Assembly (NCBI RefSeq): GCF_042665095.1
Contig: NZ_JBHTBV010000015.1
Origin: Gordonibacter pamelaeae
GTDB taxonomy: Bacteria; Actinomycetota; Coriobacteriia; Coriobacteriales; Eggerthellaceae
Strand: one strand, 5' to 3'
DNA length: 64,000 nucleotides
The notes below the pieces were generated by a model, which was not told the DNA's origin, did no database searches, and saw only the letters and a list, made by a program, of their open reading frames with translations. The position numbers and the translations under genes were made by a program. Below, piece by piece: positions 62,132-64,000 of the stretch. Each line of letters opens with the position of its first letter. Position 1 is the first letter of the stretch.

Positions 62132-62551
62132 TTAGACCAGCTTGCCCTTGCAGTGGTCGATCATGTGCTGGATGAGCTCGGCGGTCCAGCCGGTGAAGTC
62201 GCGCTTGCGGCTGACGAGGGCGCCGTCCACCAGCTCGTCGTAGACCACCTTGACGCGCTCGTAGCGGGTGACCTTGGACTCTGACTCCAGGGTGAGGCAG
62301 CCCTCGACCGTCTTGTACGCGCCGAGCGCCTGCTTCAGAACCGGGTTGTACATGACGTGCGGCTGCTCGTTCTCGTCGTGGTAGACGATGACGGCCTTCG
62401 CCACGCCTATCTGGTTGGCCGCCAGGCACGCCGCCTCGTCGAGCGAGGCGAGGGTGTCGAGCAGGTCCTGCGCCACGACGGCGTCCTCGGCGGTGGCGGT
62501 CTCGCACGGCTGCGAGAGGATGGCTTCGTCGGTCACGAGTTCTTTGATCAT
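62132..62551 (-). CDS. Peptide deformylase-like protein, second paralogue (catalytic Glu replaced)
   Basis: A 139-residue paralogue of the protein at 60902-61312. Motif I CLAANQIG keeps the Gln that the first copy has lost, and motif II EGCLTLE keeps the metal cysteine. Motif III reads QHMIDHCKGK: the catalytic glutamate of HExxH is Met while both histidines remain. By the E. coli precedent (Glu133) this should abolish normal deformylation although metal could still bind. The role may be regulatory, or the protein may form a mixed enzyme with the first copy. Confidence 0.8.
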   Translation of the reverse strand: MIKELVTDEAILSQPCETATAEDAVVAQDLLDTLASLDEAACLAANQIGVAKAVIVYHDENEQPHVMYNPVLKQALGAYKTVEGCLTLESESKVTRYERVKVVYDELVDGALVSRKRDFTGWTAELIQHMIDHCKGKLV

Positions 62552-62696
62552 GATGCTCCGTCCGGTTGGATGTTCGGCGGCTGTGGCGCGCGAGCGCCAG
62601 GCCGGTTTCGTTAGGGGAGCATTCTATCATGAAGGGGCGCGGGAAAGGGTCGTTGTCGGGTCCTGCCATTAGTCGTTCTCGGATAAAAACGCTCAG

Positions 62697-62828
62697 CTAG
62701 GAATTGACGATAGTCTTAAGCTCTTCGATCGTGTAGACGCCCGAACTCTTCCGATGAATCATGCGATGGCAGTTGGGGCACAAGGGTCTCAGGTCTTCGA
62801 TTGGGTCGACGCGACGGTCTTGCTTGGT
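62697..62828 (-). pseudogene. C-terminal fragment of an HNH (McrA-type) endonuclease
   Basis: The last 43 residues of a different HNH family are visible: DPIEDLRPLCPNCHRMIHRK then GVYTIEELKTIV. The upstream part, with the first CxxC and the His of the site, is missing; the frame beyond 62828 codes for unrelated Arg-rich sequence. The break abuts the ParB fragment on the other strand, so a recombination event joined the two. Confidence 0.7.
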
Positions 62829-62833
62829 ACTCG

Positions 62834-63490
62834 AAGATCCCCTGCAGGATCGCTTCCGACGTCTCCGACGAGCAGGCCCTGGTGCTGCTTCACACTGCAA
62901 ACTTCTTCACCCGCTCTTTGACCGTCACCGAGCGCGCTGCCGCCACCAAGGCCCTTGGAATCCAGGTCGAGCAGATGCGCGCCAACGACCCGACGCTCAC
63001 AGGCATGAGAACCGAGGACGTGAAGGCGCGCATCGTCGAGGAGATGACCGGCCGCAAGGTCAGCGGCAAGACCATCAAGCGCGAGGAGGCGCTGGCCGAG
63101 AAGGTCGCAGGGCTCATCCCGGAATGGCGCGACGCCGCCGACTCGGGCGAGCTGTCCGCCAAGGCCGTCGGCGCCTTGGCCGAAGCCGACGAGGCAACGC
63201 AGAGAGCCGCGTTCAACAAATGGGCAGAGTCGCCGAAGTCCAAGGCGGCGACCACCGAGCTGGTCGCCTCGATGAAGGCCTCCGAACCCGCCGCCGACAA
63301 GCGGCTCGCAAGCGCCGAGAAGGCGCTCAGCCGCTTCGTCGCGAGCCTTCCGCGAAACCCTTCTGCGGCGGATTCGGAGGCGATTTTCCGCATCGCCGAG
63401 CTGGCCCGCCAGGCCGGCGACGCGGTGCGAGGGTTCGCCGATGCCCATGGGGCTCGGCAGAACCCGTCAGATTCGAATCGTAGCAAGTAA
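62834..63490 (+). pseudogene. 5'-truncated ParB-like partition protein
   Basis: The frame begins abruptly at KIPCRIASDVSDEQALVLLH, which is the middle of a ParB-type protein (after the ParB nuclease-like box). It continues with the central HTH region (SLTVTERAAATKALGI) and a basic, helical C-terminal part (VSGKTIKREEALAEKVAGLI). The N-terminal ParBc domain is absent and the HNH fragment starts on the opposite strand within six bases. Homologues sit on plasmids and conjugative elements. Start codons within the frame are poor, so this is probably a relic. Confidence 0.7.
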
Positions 63491-63492
63491 CT

Positions 63493-63652
63493 CATTGCGT
63501 ATTACAACGCAATGAACTTGGCCAGAGGCGGGGCTGGGCGCTTCCACCCCCGGATGGGAACATCATCCGGGAAACCCTCCCCGACCTCCGGCATGCAGAA
63601 GCGGCAAGACGGCTTTCACCGCCGCCGCTTCCTTCACGGGGGATCCCCCGTG
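63493..63652. other. Hairpin-rich region before mobC, candidate oriT
   Basis: The 190-bp gap holds three perfect inverted repeats in a row: CATTGCGT/ACGCAATG at 63493-63514 (six-base loop), CCCGGATG/CATCCGGG at 63549-63571 and an 18-bp palindrome CACGGGGGATCCCCCGTG at 63635-63652. In mobilisable elements the transfer origin lies just upstream of mobC/relaxase genes and contains such an inverted repeat next to the nick site. The hairpins are seen; the oriT role is inferred. Confidence 0.5.
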
Positions 63653-63679
63653 GCCCCTACAAGACGCAAGGAGAAAACG

Positions 63680-64000
63680 ATGGGCGAATACACGCGCACC
63701 GTGAGCTGCCGCATGACCGAGGGGGACAGGCAGCTCCTGGACAAGAGAGCGGAGGCCTTGGAGCTCGCAAACTCCGAGGCGATCCGTGCCCTCCTCAGGC
63801 TTCCCATAGCGGATCCCGACGAGCTAGACGCCTTCGACCGAGGGAGCCGCGTCGTCGTGATCGACGCGAAAATCATGGGGCGCATCAACCGCGAATTGAT
63901 TCGCTGGGGGCGCCACTACAACCAAGCCGTTCGGGCCTTGAACACCATCGCCATGTTCGTCAGGAACAAGGGCGGCATCGACCCGCAAGTGGCCAAGGAG
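63680..64000 (+). CDS. mobC: MobC-like relaxosome protein, N-terminal part (runs off window)
   Basis: The first 107 codons are visible, starting MGEYTRTVSCRMTEGDRQLL after AAGGAGAAAACG. An N-terminal ribbon-helix-helix region (RTVSCRMTEGDRQLLDKRAE) is followed by a motif INRELIRWGRHYNQAVRALN, which matches the core of bacterial mobilisation proteins of the MobC family. These open the DNA at oriT for the relaxase. The right-hand part of a mobile element therefore begins here, beyond the ParB fragment. Confidence 0.75.
   Translation, partial: MGEYTRTVSCRMTEGDRQLLDKRAEALELANSEAIRALLRLPIADPDELDAFDRGSRVVVIDAKIMGRINRELIRWGRHYNQAVRALNTIAMFVRNKGGIDPQVAKE

Overview
This is a GC-rich (roughly 65-70 %) bacterial chromosome segment with dense short operons. 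Gene content points to the Coriobacteriia, most likely Eggerthellaceae (Eggerthella, Gordonibacter or relatives). The indicators are a selenocysteine formate dehydrogenase, CydDC, a meso-diaminopimelate dehydrogenase, many small gut-actinobacterial hypothetical proteins and a type II-A CRISPR-Cas9 locus. This assignment is inferred from protein character, not from a marker gene. I saw no rRNA or tRNA gene.

Layout. 1-1.4 kb is the end of an integrated element: integrase start, excisionase-like gene and HTH regulator across a palindromic operator, then repeated TTTACTCCC motifs running up to the 3' end of guaA. 1.5-7.6 kb is housekeeping: GMP synthase ATPase subunit, minimal metalloprotease, PadR with a HAAS membrane protein, uracil/xanthine permease, VF530 and YjdF behind a structured leader. 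8-12.2 kb is a compact terpenoid operon: carotenoid-type desaturase (frameshifted), squalene/phytoene synthase, and a fusion of two membrane kinases resembling plant VTE5 (phytol kinase) and VTE6 (phytyl-phosphate kinase). 12.4-27.9 kb holds an M20 peptidase, MFS carrier, a frameshifted giant helicase Lhr, two patatin paralogues, TcdA and TatD. 28-31 kb is an ABC exporter with an AraC/GyrI regulator. 31-34.6 kb is cydDC. 35-38.6 kb holds RidA, ThrH, a SpoU methyltransferase and lactate dehydrogenase. 38.9-43.5 kb is a two-gene formate dehydrogenase in which an in-frame UGA with a SECIS hairpin encodes selenocysteine.

45.2-52.9 kb is the adaptive immunity locus: a divergent tracrRNA with its own terminator, then cas9-cas1-cas2-csn2 and an array of 19 repeats and 18 spacers. 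A WYL-domain regulator follows. 54-62.6 kb returns to core functions: Ddh, a PurF-like protein lacking its catalytic cysteine, ThpR, a HelD-like helicase, and two peptide deformylase paralogues that have each lost a different catalytic residue. From 62.7 kb there is a recombination scar (HNH fragment against ParB fragment), a hairpin-rich oriT-like region and a mobC start, so mobile DNA lies at both ends of the window.

The parts most worth following up are the crt/VTE5-VTE6 operon, the deformylase pair, the selenoprotein formate dehydrogenase and the complete Cas9 system with a predictable tracrRNA.
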